Origin: Spodoptera frugiperda
Taxonomy: Eukaryota; Arthropoda; Insecta; Lepidoptera; Noctuidae
Reading direction: 5' to 3'
Assembly (NCBI RefSeq): GCF_023101765.2
Contig: NC_064234.1
Coordinates: 2,790,001-2,854,000 of the forward strand
DNA length: 64,000 nucleotides
Each line of letters begins with the position of its first letter. The first letter of the stretch is position 1. A program made the position numbers and the translations under genes. Positions 48,577 to 60,805 of the stretch are shown one piece after another. The notes beneath the pieces were generated by a model. The model searched no databases. It was not told the origin of the DNA and saw nothing but the letters and a program-made list of their open reading frames with translations.

Positions 48577-49736
48577 TCAATTTATAACCTTCAAACTAGT
48601 TACATCACAATCGGAAGTACATTACGATAACTCACACACGTAAAATGTAAATAAAGACCGCATTTAATAATGGCATAGTAACATTACCTAGTTGTTCCTT
48701 GACCACTAACTACATAGAATATCTAAATACATCAAGAAAAACAAATGCAGGTCAGGATACAAGAGAAAGTCGATCTTAAGATTAGTGACGTAACGTGCAA
48801 ATTGGAACGAATTGTAAATTTTCATCACGCGTGCATGTATTGTCCGGAATTGGTAATCTTAAGTGTATATAGCAGACATAATGCTACTGCAGTGTATGAG
48901 CTTTGTGACCGATGCACTTCCCCATGTAGTATATAGAGGTAATAGACTGAGAAACATATTATTATGCTTTACTATTTCTTATGTTTAATTTTGATAAGTG
49001 ACAAGTTTGTCGCAATATATCATACACTAATCATACTATCATACAAGAAATGTGAAAGTTTTTTGTTTGGATGTTTACATATTTGTCGGTCAATCATGCT
49101 GATACTACTTAACGGATTTTGATGAAATTCGGTATACAGACAGTGTATGAGTTAACTTGGTTGATTGGATACGGGTGAATTTTAGGAGAATGCGGGTAAG
49201 CTGGTAATATACATTTATAAATAATAAATTGTTCCAATATAAAGGTACAAAACTACACACCATAATACATATTATAGTAATTTGTCAAAATAGAAATCTA
49301 ACAGTTGGTCTGCAACACCTCCTTGCTTCACGATCTCGTTTGTCATCAATAAAACCACTTCGTCGACACAGCCTAAAAATAGAAACACTAAAAATAAACT
49401 AAGTGACAACTATCAAAGATTGCAAACATAACAAACATTCAAATAAAATTATATAAGAAGGAAATATATACATATTTAATCTCTTCTTAATTTAAGTTTG
49501 ACATAAATAAATATTCTTCGCTAATCGACACGAATAATCTTAATAAGATTATTATAATACATTTACTGTCGTGCGATTAAAACTACTCATAATATTATTT
49601 TTAATTTAAATATAATTATGTAAACAATGGTTTACTTAAAAATACATGTGTAGATAAAATATAAAAACATAAAGCTACTCTTTCACTTTTTAGTCATCTG
49701 CATGACTGCTTAGCTTAAAGTCAATCGCACTATTTT

Positions 49737-49815
49737 ATAATTTTTATTCGACTCGGGAATCGAATCCAAGACCCCGTACTTAATAGTCGCACTTGCAATC
49801 ACTCGAGTAAATATA
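49737..49815 (-). mobile_element. tRNA-like SINE head fragment
   Basis: On the minus strand GATTGCAAGTGCGACTATTAAGTACG and GGATTCGATTCCCGAG give a family-E-like head. No body follows. Confidence 0.5.
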
Positions 49816-49884
49816 ATGTTACGTTTAATCAACGATTCTTAATTGACTTAAAAAAAAAAAAATGTTCTCAGTTTGTCCTCGCGT

Positions 49885-50040
49885 TCGACTGAACTGATTT
49901 GCGGATGCGGTTTTCAGCATAATATTTTTCAGATTTAGGAGATGGTTTTTAGGGATATTAGCTGACTTAAAAAACGGAAGCGGTAAATAAAATGGGAGGC
50001 GGTTTACTTGTTTTAAAAAAAGTTACCATTTTTAAAACAT
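49885..50040. repeat. Dispersed repeat family F, reverse orientation
   Basis: TGCGGTTTTCAGCATAATATT, TTCAGATTTAGGAGATGGTTTT and GATATTAGCTGACTTAAAAAA are the complement of the family F order. Confidence 0.5.
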
Positions 50041-51879
50041 TTTTAGTCACAAAAGATCTGTCTATATTTTTCTAAGTCTGCATAAGGTGAACGATCAATC
50101 TTGCGCGGGCGCAGTTAGAATGATGTCCGTTCCGTAGTTCGTAAGTGACAGGCGGATAGATAGCGATCTATAGTAAACCGCGATATTATCACGCTAGCTA
50201 GTATGTAGGGTATGGACAGAAGTGAAGGTTATTATGTAAAGCGATGATCATTAGATACTATTGTTGTTAAGTATTTATGATTAATTACTGCACTCTGTAA
50301 TTGTTATCTAATAGAAAATTGTTTTTGTCTAATATTATTATCTTATATTGATGAGGATGAGATGTAAATTAAATTTTGATACATGTAAATAATTTAGACT
50401 ATCTAGATTAATAAACAAAATTAGAATGTCTGTTTTTAATAATGAAATGAACCACTTTTTACTATATGCATATGAATGTATATAAGATACGTACACTAAA
50501 AGATAATATTTTTTAATGTTTTTGTCTGTCTGTCTGTTTGTTCTAGCTAGTCTTTGAAATCGCTGGACTGATTTTGATGGGACTTTTAGTGGTAGTTAGC
50601 TAATGTACTAAGGAGTAACTTGCGCTACTTCTATAAGTCAATATCAATGGCACGTGTATAATGAAAAAATAATGTTTAAATATAATAATTAATAATTTGC
50701 CTCCCTATGCAATTCGTGTATGGAACCAAATATTTGAATGATCTACAGAATGGTTTCAAGTATTTGTATATCCTCGTCATAGGATTCCATTCTGCAACTT
50801 ATAAAAAAATAAGAAGTACAACTAACACCATTTGGCCACTAAACTTCTGTAACAACACTTTAATATGACACTGACCGTAGGCCTTAGCAACAGAGCATTA
50901 TATATTTTTTCTCAACGACATTTCATCTTGCGGTCGTTAGTGCTACAAGCATCGGTTTGTTAGTTTTGTCAAATTGAGAGGCAATTGAACATAAACGAAG
51001 TAAGGAAAGTATGTCTGTACGTTCGGAGAGCTATAGAGAAATTTCCTATGAAATATGTTGGGCATTATTTCGATATTAAGTGCGTGATACAACGTTTTTT
51101 TTGTGGGAATGTTACGTTGTTACGCACTTTTACTTTTAGTTGACCTTTCATTGATTTCTTCGAAGCCGATGTCTAAAATTAAACTCTACACAAGTAATCA
51201 CAAGTAGGAATCGGAAATACATATCAACATTCTATACAGGCAGTAATGTACGTTGGTAATATTAACAATTTAATAAAATACAACAATACAATTTAATAAT
51301 ATACCTGTAAATAGTACTGGCAAATTTTATTTATTCATCGGATATTGTAAAAATAAATAATGTTTTTTTCATAAAGTGATTACAATATTCTATTACTTTA
51401 CTTACTACATAAATTAAATCGTTTGTAGCCTGGGACGGATTGCTCGACATGCCCCGAAGTCTACCGTTAGTATAAGCCTCTTTTACAAACAATTCGATTA
51501 GAAATTATGTTTACGCGTGAGTGAAACGGTGGTCAATACCAAAGTGCGTTTAAAACAAATACTCGAATTCATTCATTCGCTTATAGATTTCGCATGTATG
51601 TTTAGTGAGTGTCTCTGACCGGTCGTATCATAGCCCACATACATACACACAAACATACAAACATACATAGATTTGCACTATATGTACTTTCTCTATAATA
51701 GCTGCGATATTGAAAGTGGCCGGCCGTTTGTGTAGCGCGGGTTAAATGTTAGACACGAAGAATGGACGAGAAATTCTGTGTTTATATGTATTTTAGTCTT
51801 AGTATTATTTTTACTGTCAAGTTTAAATGCAAGTGGGCAGAGTGTATCAATAGTAATATTGAACTTGATGTCAGATGTT

Positions 51880-52053
51880 TTTTAAGGAGGGAAAATCATA
51901 CAATGTCTTCTTCCGTCTTGGGCGAGGCGAGAGGGAGTGTCAGACTCTTACTGACTAAAAACCACCCCGTTCCTACACCTGCTTTTCGAGCCGGAGCCTC
52001 GGTAACCCGCTAGGTAGTTCGCAGCTCTTGGTTGTCGGTCTGATGGTTCTTTA
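51880..52053 (-). mobile_element. 174-bp LINE 3'-end insertion with a perfect 13-bp target-site duplication
   Basis: GATGTCAGATGTT stands at 51867-51879 and again at 52054-52066, directly flanking the element. On the minus strand the insert carries GGAGGCTCCGGCTCG-like sequence, TTTTTAGTCAGTAAGAGTCTG and a 3' end GATTTTCCCTCCTTAAAA, the family D order. Short 5'-truncated insertions with duplications of this size are typical of target-primed reverse transcription. Confidence 0.82.
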
Positions 52054-52327
52054 GATGTCAGATGTTACCATTTAGTTTTTTACTATTAGTAAAAGAATAT
52101 ATAAAACTAGTATCGCCGCCGCAATCTAGGTACTGGTACACTTACAATACCAGAGCCAGAGAAAAACTAAGTAAACATCATATAAAACATTCTAAACTAA
52201 TCTTTCTAAAAATAAATTATTGCAATTACCATAGCAACACTAATGAATAAAACAAGCGCTCACATAGCAACGATCATCGTTATATCAGCCACGGACTTTA
52301 CAATTACGCACACATACATATATACTA

Positions 52328-52518
52328 CTAGCTACTTCCGCGCGGTTTCACCCGCGCTGCTTGGCTCCTATTGGTCATAGCGTGATGTTTTATAGCCTAT
52401 AGCCTTCCTCGATAAATGCACTATCAACAAAAATAATTATTCAAATAGCACCAGTAGTTCTGTAGATTAGCGCGTTCAAACAAACAAACAAACACTCTTC
52501 AGCTTTATAATATTAGTA
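52328..52518 (-). mobile_element. Short non-autonomous Helitron (Lep1-like)
   Basis: The minus-strand 3' end has a GCGCGG...CCGCGC hairpin, a GAAGTAG spacer and CTAG, a textbook Helitron end. The internal block shares AGCGTGATGTTTTATAGCC and the AAAC run with the element ending at 25649. The other end, ATTAGTAT, has lost or changed the last bases before the expected TC. Confidence 0.8.
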
Positions 52519-52914
52519 TTATATACAAATATGTGTATTATATCACAGTTATAGAAGTTTTGGCGATGCACTCTCTAGTCTCGTCTCGATGTTCAGAAAT
52601 GATGTGGAACGAATCATAATGCTGCGGTTTGTTAGTGATATTAGTGAATTTAACTTGATTAGTGAATGTTGATTACGTGATCGTCTTACGATTATTTTAT
52701 TGTTCATTATGACCACTTCTTATATGTACGGTGTGGGAAAAGATTATATAGACGTTCTTACAGTTTTGTGGTTTAGTTGGTGAACGAATGTTAATAGAAA
52801 AATATTGTATTTTTTTATCCGATGTCTTAGACTTTGATGACATTGTCAAAGTCATGGCTGATATTATAAACGTTTGGTGTGATTTAAGAATTCAATCATT
52901 TTTTTTCTTTAAAA

Positions 52915-53080
52915 GATTTGATCCACCCTAGGATTTTCTCCTGTCTTGTGTGCATTTTCAAACATTCAAGTTAGAAACAACAATTTGTAGATCACACAAA
53001 AAATTGCTCCGTGCTTTAATCGTACCCACGACTCGTAACTCGGCAGCCGCTTGCCCAGCGACTGTGCCAACCGTGCAGTA
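52915..53080 (-). mobile_element. SINE family A, with a deletion in the body
   Basis: Head (GTGCCAACCGTGCAG), altered B box and 3' end are present. A block between the GTTCACATACACATGACACCC position and AACAACAATTTG is missing. Confidence 0.78.
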
Positions 53081-53552
53081 GATTAAGTAGTGGATCTCTG
53101 TCGGCTGGTGGTGATAGTGATCATGATATGTTCAAAAATTGTACAGGATATTCTGGTCTCAGTGTTGTAGACTGTTTTATGAAATGATACTCGTATTGCT
53201 CCCCGTATGTGCAATACTGGTGTTTTTATTTTTTTCATCGTAGGCGTGTTACTCAACATAATGCACGAGTGATTGTAAGATTTTACACGTAGATAAGGAT
53301 TAGACGGGTTGTTAACTCGACCTTGAGATCTTGATTTATTTCTAACCAACGAGTTATCAACTGATCGGATTATCGAAATACTTGCATTAGATGATCTGAT
53401 ATATAACTTTTAACCTGCTGCTCTGTAACACCAGTGGCATCGTTGAATCTATGAGAGCTGGCTGGAGGAACTACTACCTAACTTTTGAGACCAAATTAAT
53501 CAAATCAAATAAAATAATTGTTAGAAAATAATTACTTAATTATAGGACTACA

Positions 53553-53830
53553 AATGTTAAGTGTGGGAGAGTCACGCTTTGCACGATTGGGCCGGCTCGT
53601 CCGGAGTAATACCACGGCCTCACAGAAAACCGACGTCAATCAACGCTGTGTGAGTGAGGTTATCGGAGGCCTTATTTTCCCAATCCTGGATTCCCCAACA
53701 ACCCTTAAATTCCTCACCCCTAAAAGGCCGGCAATGCCTCTGGTGTTTTAACACACTAAAATGGACTGTCAAACGTTTACCGGCTGCTCGTTTTGCTCCA
53801 ACATGCTATTCTTCCTATGGCCACCTCATT
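53553..53830 (+). repeat. Dispersed repeat family B, diverged
   Basis: It begins AAGTGTGGGAGAGTCACGCTT and contains GAGTGAGGTTATCGGAGGCCTT and AAAAGGCCGGCAATGCCTCTGG. The end is degenerate. The two open frames here (53518-53751, 53654-53839) come from the repeat. Confidence 0.75.
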
Positions 53831-54113
53831 GCTATGTAATACTTTTAAATGGAAAACTTCCCATTAAAGATCAGTGACTAACATATACGTAATGTTGTTA
53901 CAAATGCTGACTCTATACTGATATTATTCAGAGCATGCGCTCTGTATACATTGCTTTTCTGACTCATTTGTACAGTGTTACGTGGTGGTCTTCCCAAATA
54001 CAGATACATTTTATAGGGAAATTATCAAGTTTTGAATTAAAAAGACGTCATAATGTAGTGAAAGGATTTACTTAGATGGTAAAATAGTTTTAGAAATGAA
54101 CTAAAATTTTGAA

Positions 54114-54164
54114 ATTATGTTCACCTTTGATAGCAAAAACATTGCTATCAAAGGTGAACATAAT
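54114..54164. repeat. Perfect 23-bp inverted repeat, 5-base loop
   Basis: The arms at 54114-54136 and 54142-54164 are exact complements around AAACA. The core arm contains TTCACCTTTGATAGCAA. No terminator or gene role is evident. Confidence 0.95.
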
Positions 54165-54185
54165 AAGTAGTAGTTCCACTTTGTG

Positions 54186-54270
54186 GGTAGACGTTCTACG
54201 TTTACCAGCCAATCTGGAAGTCATTGGGGGAGACCTTTGTTCAGCAGTGGACGTGTGTTAATGATGATAA
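54186..54270 (+). mobile_element. LINE 3' tail fragment
   Basis: CCAGCCAATCTGGAAGTCATTGG, GGAGACCTTTGTTCAGCAGTGG and AATGATGATAA match the common moth LINE tail. It begins about 20 bp after the perfect hairpin at 54114-54164. Confidence 0.6.
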
Positions 54271-54849
54271 AATATTACAAATGATGATTCAATAAAATAA
54301 CTATGGTATATGTATATAGACAATGAAGCTGATGGAAGCAGGTCAGTTCCAGTTGCCTCTGAAAGCCATTTGTAAACGTCTGTGTTCGTTTGTGAACGTC
54401 TTGTAGTTGATATGGTGATGGGCATGATGATGTAGGACGATTCTAGGATTCGTGCTATTCTTGGAAATTTTGAAGACTCAAGAAATACTAAAGAAAAACA
54501 TCTTATACAGTTATCGTATTTAAATAGGTTAATAAGTTTACTGTCAGGCACCAAGTAGTATTATTCCATCACCTTATTACCACACCACACCATAATCACA
54601 TATAATCAAACGAGCAATAAACCTATAAACAAACACTTCCCATTACAGCATGGTACAATTTGCCCATACGCCGACATTGACCCTTTACCGACCGCTCGGT
54701 GACCTCAATACAGAGCACGTACGCGGCTTCCTTGTGAGAATTACTTACTCAATGTGAACACCTGATCTTGTAACTATACATACAAAGGTATATAGGTATA
54801 TTATGTAGTATGCGTAATAGAAACTGTTTTAATGTATTTATATATGATG

Positions 54850-55075
54850 TATTACTGTCGGGCAAAGGGTCTCGGATTCGGTTGCCAGGTCGAGCAAAGT
54901 ATTATCAGTAAAAACCTCAAAAAAGCCTAGGCTTCTTCCGGTTTTTCGAAAGTTTCTCAGCACGGAGTCTGGAATAGGTTCACCCCATATTACACGGGAC
55001 TTATAAAACAAATGGTGAAAAGATGGTGTACACCTCTGCCTTCCCTTTCGGGGATAAAAGGCGTGACGTTTCATA
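54850..55075 (+). mobile_element. SINE family E, slightly truncated at the head
   Basis: It has a weakened B box (GGATTCGGTTGCC), TTTCGAAAGTTTCTCAGCAC, GGTGAAAAGATGGTGTACA and ends GGGGATAAAAGGCGTGACGTTTC. The open frame at 54838-55074 on the other strand is a by-product. Confidence 0.75.
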
Positions 55076-55973
55076 ACGGAATGGCTTCCTTTCTGAACGG
55101 GTTAAGTTAAGATTGATATATACTTCGTCAGCGGTAACTCCTTTGGTAAAGCGGCTGTCCAAGGGTGATGCTGTTCGCTTACCATCATATAAAGCGTCTA
55201 GTGTTTTACCTTCTAAATCGTAATAATGACCTTTCTTTTTTAAATATAAAACTACATACCTACACACAAAAACCACCACATTATAAATGAATTAAACACC
55301 TGTTTTGCCATGCGTACACGCAACCCAGTTTACACCTATTAGCGCGATGTGCGTTTGGCAGTAGTTTTGGCGAATCACGCGCATGACTCATTACTTCTCG
55401 AGCTGTTTGAATTAGCTTTCGTTTGCTTTACTACTTTAAACTGATAATTTGTTGCTCAAACAGTTTTGTTTGTTTAAAATTTCTCACTGTTTTTTAGAAA
55501 AAAAGAATAATAGGGATAGGAACATTCAAAATCTCTTTACTGTAATCAATTAGGTAATGAAAAAATATTAGAGACGTATTTTTTATTTTGGCATATAAGA
55601 TACTCGTAACGTCACGACAGACGATAAGATAATGGCACTCTCTAGAAAAGCCAAGTTAAGTTTAAAGATACGTACTGGCAAATCTTCGTGAAGGAATCTA
55701 CAGAAAAAAGTAAAGGTACATCACGTTAGTTTCAACAATTATCCCAATTACAGAAAGGCATCAATGACAAAAAAAATATTAAGTCATATAAAGAAACAAC
55801 ATAAACCTGCACTACAACTATCCCTTCACATACATACATACAAACAAACATTATGTCATATTAATTACCTCAGAAAAAGTACAATCATTAATAACATACA
55901 CCCACAAGTCATAATTACAGTGTAACATACATAATTCTCATTATTTATAAACATCTGTAGCGGTCGTAGCAAC

Positions 55974-55995
55974 CGTAGCGTTACGTAACGCTACG
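55974..55995. repeat. Perfect 22-bp palindrome
   Basis: CGTAGCGTTAC is followed immediately by its complement GTAACGCTACG. Nearby GGTCGTAGCAACCGTAGCG repeats part of the motif. It is GC-rich in an AT-rich setting. Confidence 0.95.
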
Positions 55996-56328
55996 CTCGC
56001 AGACGCCTTATAGAAAAGAGTTCAACGCATTTTGCACGTAATTGGAATTGTTTTTGAACGACTTCAAAGGGATAATGTGGCTATTAGAGCTTTATTTAAG
56101 GGCTAACTGTTTGTTTGTTTATTGAAGTGTTTTGTCATAATGATCTTTAAGTCGTCTTATAGTGTAATAAGTGCTATAGTTATTGTTTGATGCAACTCTT
56201 AAACTGCTGAATCGATTGTGATGACATTTGGCACAGATACAGATGGTACAAAGTGATTGACCTATATTATCACAATAACTAAATGAGTTTAGCCTTGCAA
56301 GAAAGAATAGGTAACCCTATCTATACTA

Positions 56329-56466
56329 AGCACCGCCTGTTTCACCACCTTCATATAAGTACCCGATAAACTTATATGACAGATAGTTCATACAAATTAC
56401 GTTCTTAATTCAAATTTATCTGGGACATAGCGGCTATCCAGACATTGTGAAATAGGCCCTAAGTAG
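56329..56466 (+). mobile_element. Small MITE-like element, family H
   Basis: GCCTGTTTCAC at the left and GTGAAATAGGC at the right are inverted repeats with one mismatch over 11 bp. The inside has no open frame. The element is about 135 bp. Confidence 0.65.
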
Positions 56467-58429
56467 TTTATCAGAGACCTCTAATTTACTTTTACCTTCA
56501 TATTACCATTTATTTTTTAACCACCCTATGAGAAACTAGAAACTATAGTTATTGGTATCAGACACCTCTAATTTTTTTTACCTTCATATTACCAGTTATG
56601 TTTTTAATTCCCTATGAGGAACATAGTTTTGATTAGCAAGAGGTTAAGGGAATTGACCCTAGTACAATGGCGATGCAAAGTCGACATACTAAAACATGTG
56701 AACCAGTAACTTGACCTACTTATATGTATGTATATGAGAATCAGGTATGATGTTATGTTAATACACGGATGGTGTCATCGAGCATTGGTTTTATTACCGC
56801 CTGTGTTGCAAGTGGTCGGTGGGCGGTCCATTGTTTATGTATTATTGTTGTTTATGTTATATGTACTTTAGATATAAGTCGTCTGATTGCTCCATAGTTA
56901 TTGGGGATTGAATTGCATGTGCTTCTTTGGTTTATGAGAGTGGTATAGTGAGATATATTGCTGTAGTGAAATTAGTATTTGACACAAAAAAGTTTTTTTT
57001 TATAATGTACGTGTTTTTTGGAATGATCCATGTAATAATATTTTTTTAGATCTAGGCTTACTCTAGGTATACCTGATAAATAATTAAATAAATAGCATTA
57101 AGCTTTTGTCTTATGTTTAAGACCAAATTGAATGAACCATTAACCGACGAGCATGCAGGAAAAACTGATGACTGCTGATGAAGTGAAAGAGGTATGTAAG
57201 ATTTGTAGCAATTGGCTATCCATTGCCTCTGTCTGCATGGGAGACAGGCGTCAGGTTATGTATGTATGCATCTTATGTTAAGCAGTAGTATTAAAACAGT
57301 GAAATCAGCTATCATTTTAAATGTAAAAAGCATTAATACACTAGATAAAAAGTCACTCTAACTAATAACACTAAAACCTAATACAACATTAAACTACCTT
57401 CCCAGTGAAACAACACAGACTACCACTTTGACCGAAGCAGCCGTGATTATAAAGCTAACTTCCTAATGTAGTCCTCTATAGAATTCAGGCTGCGACCAAC
57501 TTTACGTAACCGCAGAGAAACCTGCTAGCACTCATGGTGTTCTAATTAGGGCTATTAGCTCTCATCATGGTGCACAGAATGGGTTTATGAAATGAGAAGC
57601 AATTATAGCTGTGTGTATCTCACGAAATGTCCCAGGAAATACTTATTGCAAAGGATATTTTGTAAGTGGTTTACACCGGTTGTTAAGTTGGGTGTTATAT
57701 ACACGTAATGTAATGCATATTTTTTTATCTTAAGCGGTTTTCATGAGAGAATGGCTTTCTACCAATCAAGCTCTTTTGTTTTATATCCATAATAAAAATA
57801 CCAATATACATTTTACCATTTGTTCGTTCTATGACCAAAACTGATCTGTTCTATAGCCCCATATTTAATAATCATAACTTGTAATTAACTCTTCTAATCT
57901 AATCTATTTTCTAAAACATAAAGTCCACTAAGGTTTAGGACGACATTTGTTAAACTTTTTGAAAAGAGAATAAAAAATGACACATTACCTATAAACTTTA
58001 TTTTTTTATTTTATTTATAAAACTACATCATACTAATTACTAAATTCATTCAGTCTTTTTGTTCAAACATTCTGTCATCAGCGCATCAACTAATAAAATA
58101 GACAACTCTCACTTTCCTCTTTGAGGAAAAACTAACATAAAATATTTAATTTCTTACGTATTTAAGGAAAAAATGACGAATTCCGGCATCATTATGTTAT
58201 GACGCAGTGAAATCTTATTACCTAAGATGGTTGTCGGAAGCCAGACGTCATTTATATTGATCATGTCTTCATTTTCTATAGATAATCTCTCGGACTATGT
58301 TAACTGATCGTAAACCAGACGGTAAGCATGGAATTCTTGAGTCTGATCGCCATGACGAATAATTATCATTAAAGTTGTCAAATCATTTTGATTTGCAAAT
58401 TGCACCAAGACTTGCAAATTGAGTCAACT

Positions 58430-58616
58430 TTAAACGTTGCCCCACACTAAGATTTCCTCTTGTGTCGTTTACAAACTTACAATTTCACATTATACATGAC
58501 ACCCAGACTCGAAACAACAAATTCTCGATCACACAAAAAGTTGTTTCGTGTGGAAATCAAACCCGCTACACGTTGCATAGCAGCCAGTTACCCAGCCTCC
58601 GTGCCAACCGCTCAGC
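58430..58616 (-). mobile_element. SINE family A, diverged, near full length
   Basis: It runs from CGTTGCCCCACACTAAGAT to GTGCCAACCGCTCAG. The B box reads GGGTTTGATTTCCAC on the minus strand, so it is probably inactive. Confidence 0.8.
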
Positions 58617-59851
58617 CCTATTGGAATAACGTGAAACTTATTTGTTTGACGTGTAAAAGCTTATTTACAGAAAAATAAAATAATTTCATTTCATATATTA
58701 AAATCGTGTGAAAATCGGATATTCCATTAAAATAAAATAGCAGAACACTGCCTACCCTGCCTACCACTATAAAACACAACGAGCTTGATGTTAAATGTAC
58801 ACATAATACACTGGACATGTAAATACGTATAATGCCTGATGATATCACGGTGATTGATCGAGCGAAAGGAGTATGACCGGCCGGCCGCAAACGTGTTTAG
58901 ACGATTCCGTTTTTTTAAATGAGAACTTTCGTAATTTTGCATTCGACGTTTTCAAAATGATGCTGTTGCAATAATAAGATGTGTATTGAGATTTCGAAAT
59001 TCTTTTTTTTTTTTGTGTGCAGCATTTTTGAATTTTCTCTTGTGAGACAAAGACATGGATACTGGTCGGTAGATTTTTTAATAGTTCGATATGTATAATT
59101 TGAATAAAGTACAGTAATCAAATTAGAATTTTATTAACTTATTTATTTTTCATGTTTCCCACAAATATTTTCATACCCAGTGTTAATATAACATAGTATA
59201 CTGCCGCACTCAAGGACATTTAATGAAAACTTAAACTATTCCTTAGTAACAATTTTGTTTGGAAAACCATTGCTAACGACTAAGTTAAGTAATCATTAAA
59301 TGACACTGAGTACTTTGGTTAGTGTCATATGTCAATATTATCAATAGGCTCATTAGTCTAACCAACTGCTCAGTCTTTAATTTATACCTACTGAACAATA
59401 ATTGTCAGAGGCCAAAAGTCTTCTTATAATTACTTTCCAATTAAATAATAAAAAAAAACACTAACAGTATACAAGACTGCCACTTAACCTACGCACATCT
59501 AACAAGATGGACCATAAAACAACACTACATACATAGGTGTAGCTACCTATGTGTGAAGTGGCCACAAAGCATGGTATACCATTGACCGGTGGGTAGCGCC
59601 TTCACTTTCCATTTACGTAATATTGCATCCGCACATTGTGCTGTGAACTTGTTCTCCAAGTCCGTTTAGATATTGCGAAATTTGTTTAGTGTTTGTTATA
59701 CTATTTTCCTTATATATTTTTTTGGGTATTTTGGAGTATGGCCTTAGCCGTTCTTAAGTAAGTATGTGTGTATGTGATACGGTGTCATTTGTCTTTATTT
59801 ATTTTAGTGTCAACTAGCATATTTTTGCTCAAAAACTAATTACGAACATTA

Positions 59852-59995
59852 GAAGCTACACTTTGGAACGACCATAGGTGCTCACTCCAAAGTGTAGCTT
59901 CACTGACGCACAGACTGACAGACTATTAATTGTTTATTTATTTGTTGACCTTTCAAAAGTACCTAGTTATGGTTTAATTGGAATAAATTTTTCTA
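59852..59995 (+). repeat. Dispersed repeat with a 16-bp hairpin at its start
   Basis: GAAGCTACACTTTGGA (59852-59867) is inverted at 59886-59901. The following CAGACTGACAGACTATTAATTG and TTTCAAAAGTACCTAG are shared with 36453-36550, so this is a repeat family. Confidence 0.6.
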
Positions 59996-60544
59996 CTTAG
60001 TCTTTGACTTAGAGAAAAGGATTATTAAATATAGACATTGTTTTATTATTTTTCTCATAAAAACTTTGCTGTTAAATTTTTTTATCCACGCAACCTTTGC
60101 CTTTCATATTTTTAATATAATTCAGTTCCCTGGTCGATCATTATTGCAACAATTTTCTACCAAAAGAATTCGTTAACTATTAAAACATTAACTGATTTTG
60201 GAAACACAAAAACAAATTATTTAGGCCAACTAAGGCTATGTATGTACATATACATATTGTTATTCACATAAAAGCCTGTTTAAAACATCCTCCAACAACT
60301 AAATACTATTTATCTAAAGAGCCAACATCCTCATTACGTCGAGCGGTTTCCGATTTCAAAATTCTCAGTACCAGTACGGAGTCTGTAGCAATGAGTCTGT
60401 TACACTGTAGGTACTAATAACACAACTGGTTTAAAATGCGTGTAGTCTCTTGAGGCACTTCACTTCTGTCTAACTCATACCTTATTTTATTTGTTGATAG
60501 ACGATTAAATATAATAGTAAAGAACAGCTTACAGTTATATAGTA

Positions 60545-60805
60545 TAGTTAGCCACTTCTGACCAAAGGCTTCTTCTCGCGCGGAGGTTTGAAAATTAATC
60601 ATCACGCTTGCTTAATGCGGGTTGGCGATTTCAAACTTGTAATTATAAAGTACAATTAGTTCAGGTTTACTCATGATGTTTCATGATGTTTTCCTTCACC
60701 GTTTGTCAGTCGTATCGTAACGTCGCACTTGCTAGGTTTCCAATCTGCATCCTCTTGCATGAGAAACGGGCGTCTGTAACCTCCGGGCCGCCACGACGTT
60801 ACATT
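60545..60805 (-). mobile_element. SINE family C, nearly complete
   Basis: On the minus strand it reads GTCGTGGCGGCCCGGAGGTTAC, AGAGGATGCAGATTGGAAACC, AAACGGTGAAGGAAAACATC and AAGCCTTTGGTCAGAAGTGGC in the same order as the copy at 28160. Confidence 0.7.

Larger units (their letters stand above)
48940..51866. other. AT-rich DNA with worn transposon pieces
   Basis: ACGGATTTTGATGAAATTCGG at 49113-49133 and a similar CTGATTTTGATGGGACTTTTAG at 50565-50590 are phrases common in moth transposons. No gene is visible. Confidence 0.45.
55076..58429. other. AT-rich DNA
   Basis: Apart from the 22-bp palindrome at 55974, the family H MITE and a SINE-tail remnant at 57215-57270 (GGGAGACAGGCGTCAGG), nothing is recognised. 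Confidence 0.45.

Noticed and set aside
53518..53839. Two overlapping open frames with Arg/Pro-rich peptides
   Set aside because: Both lie within a family B repeat.
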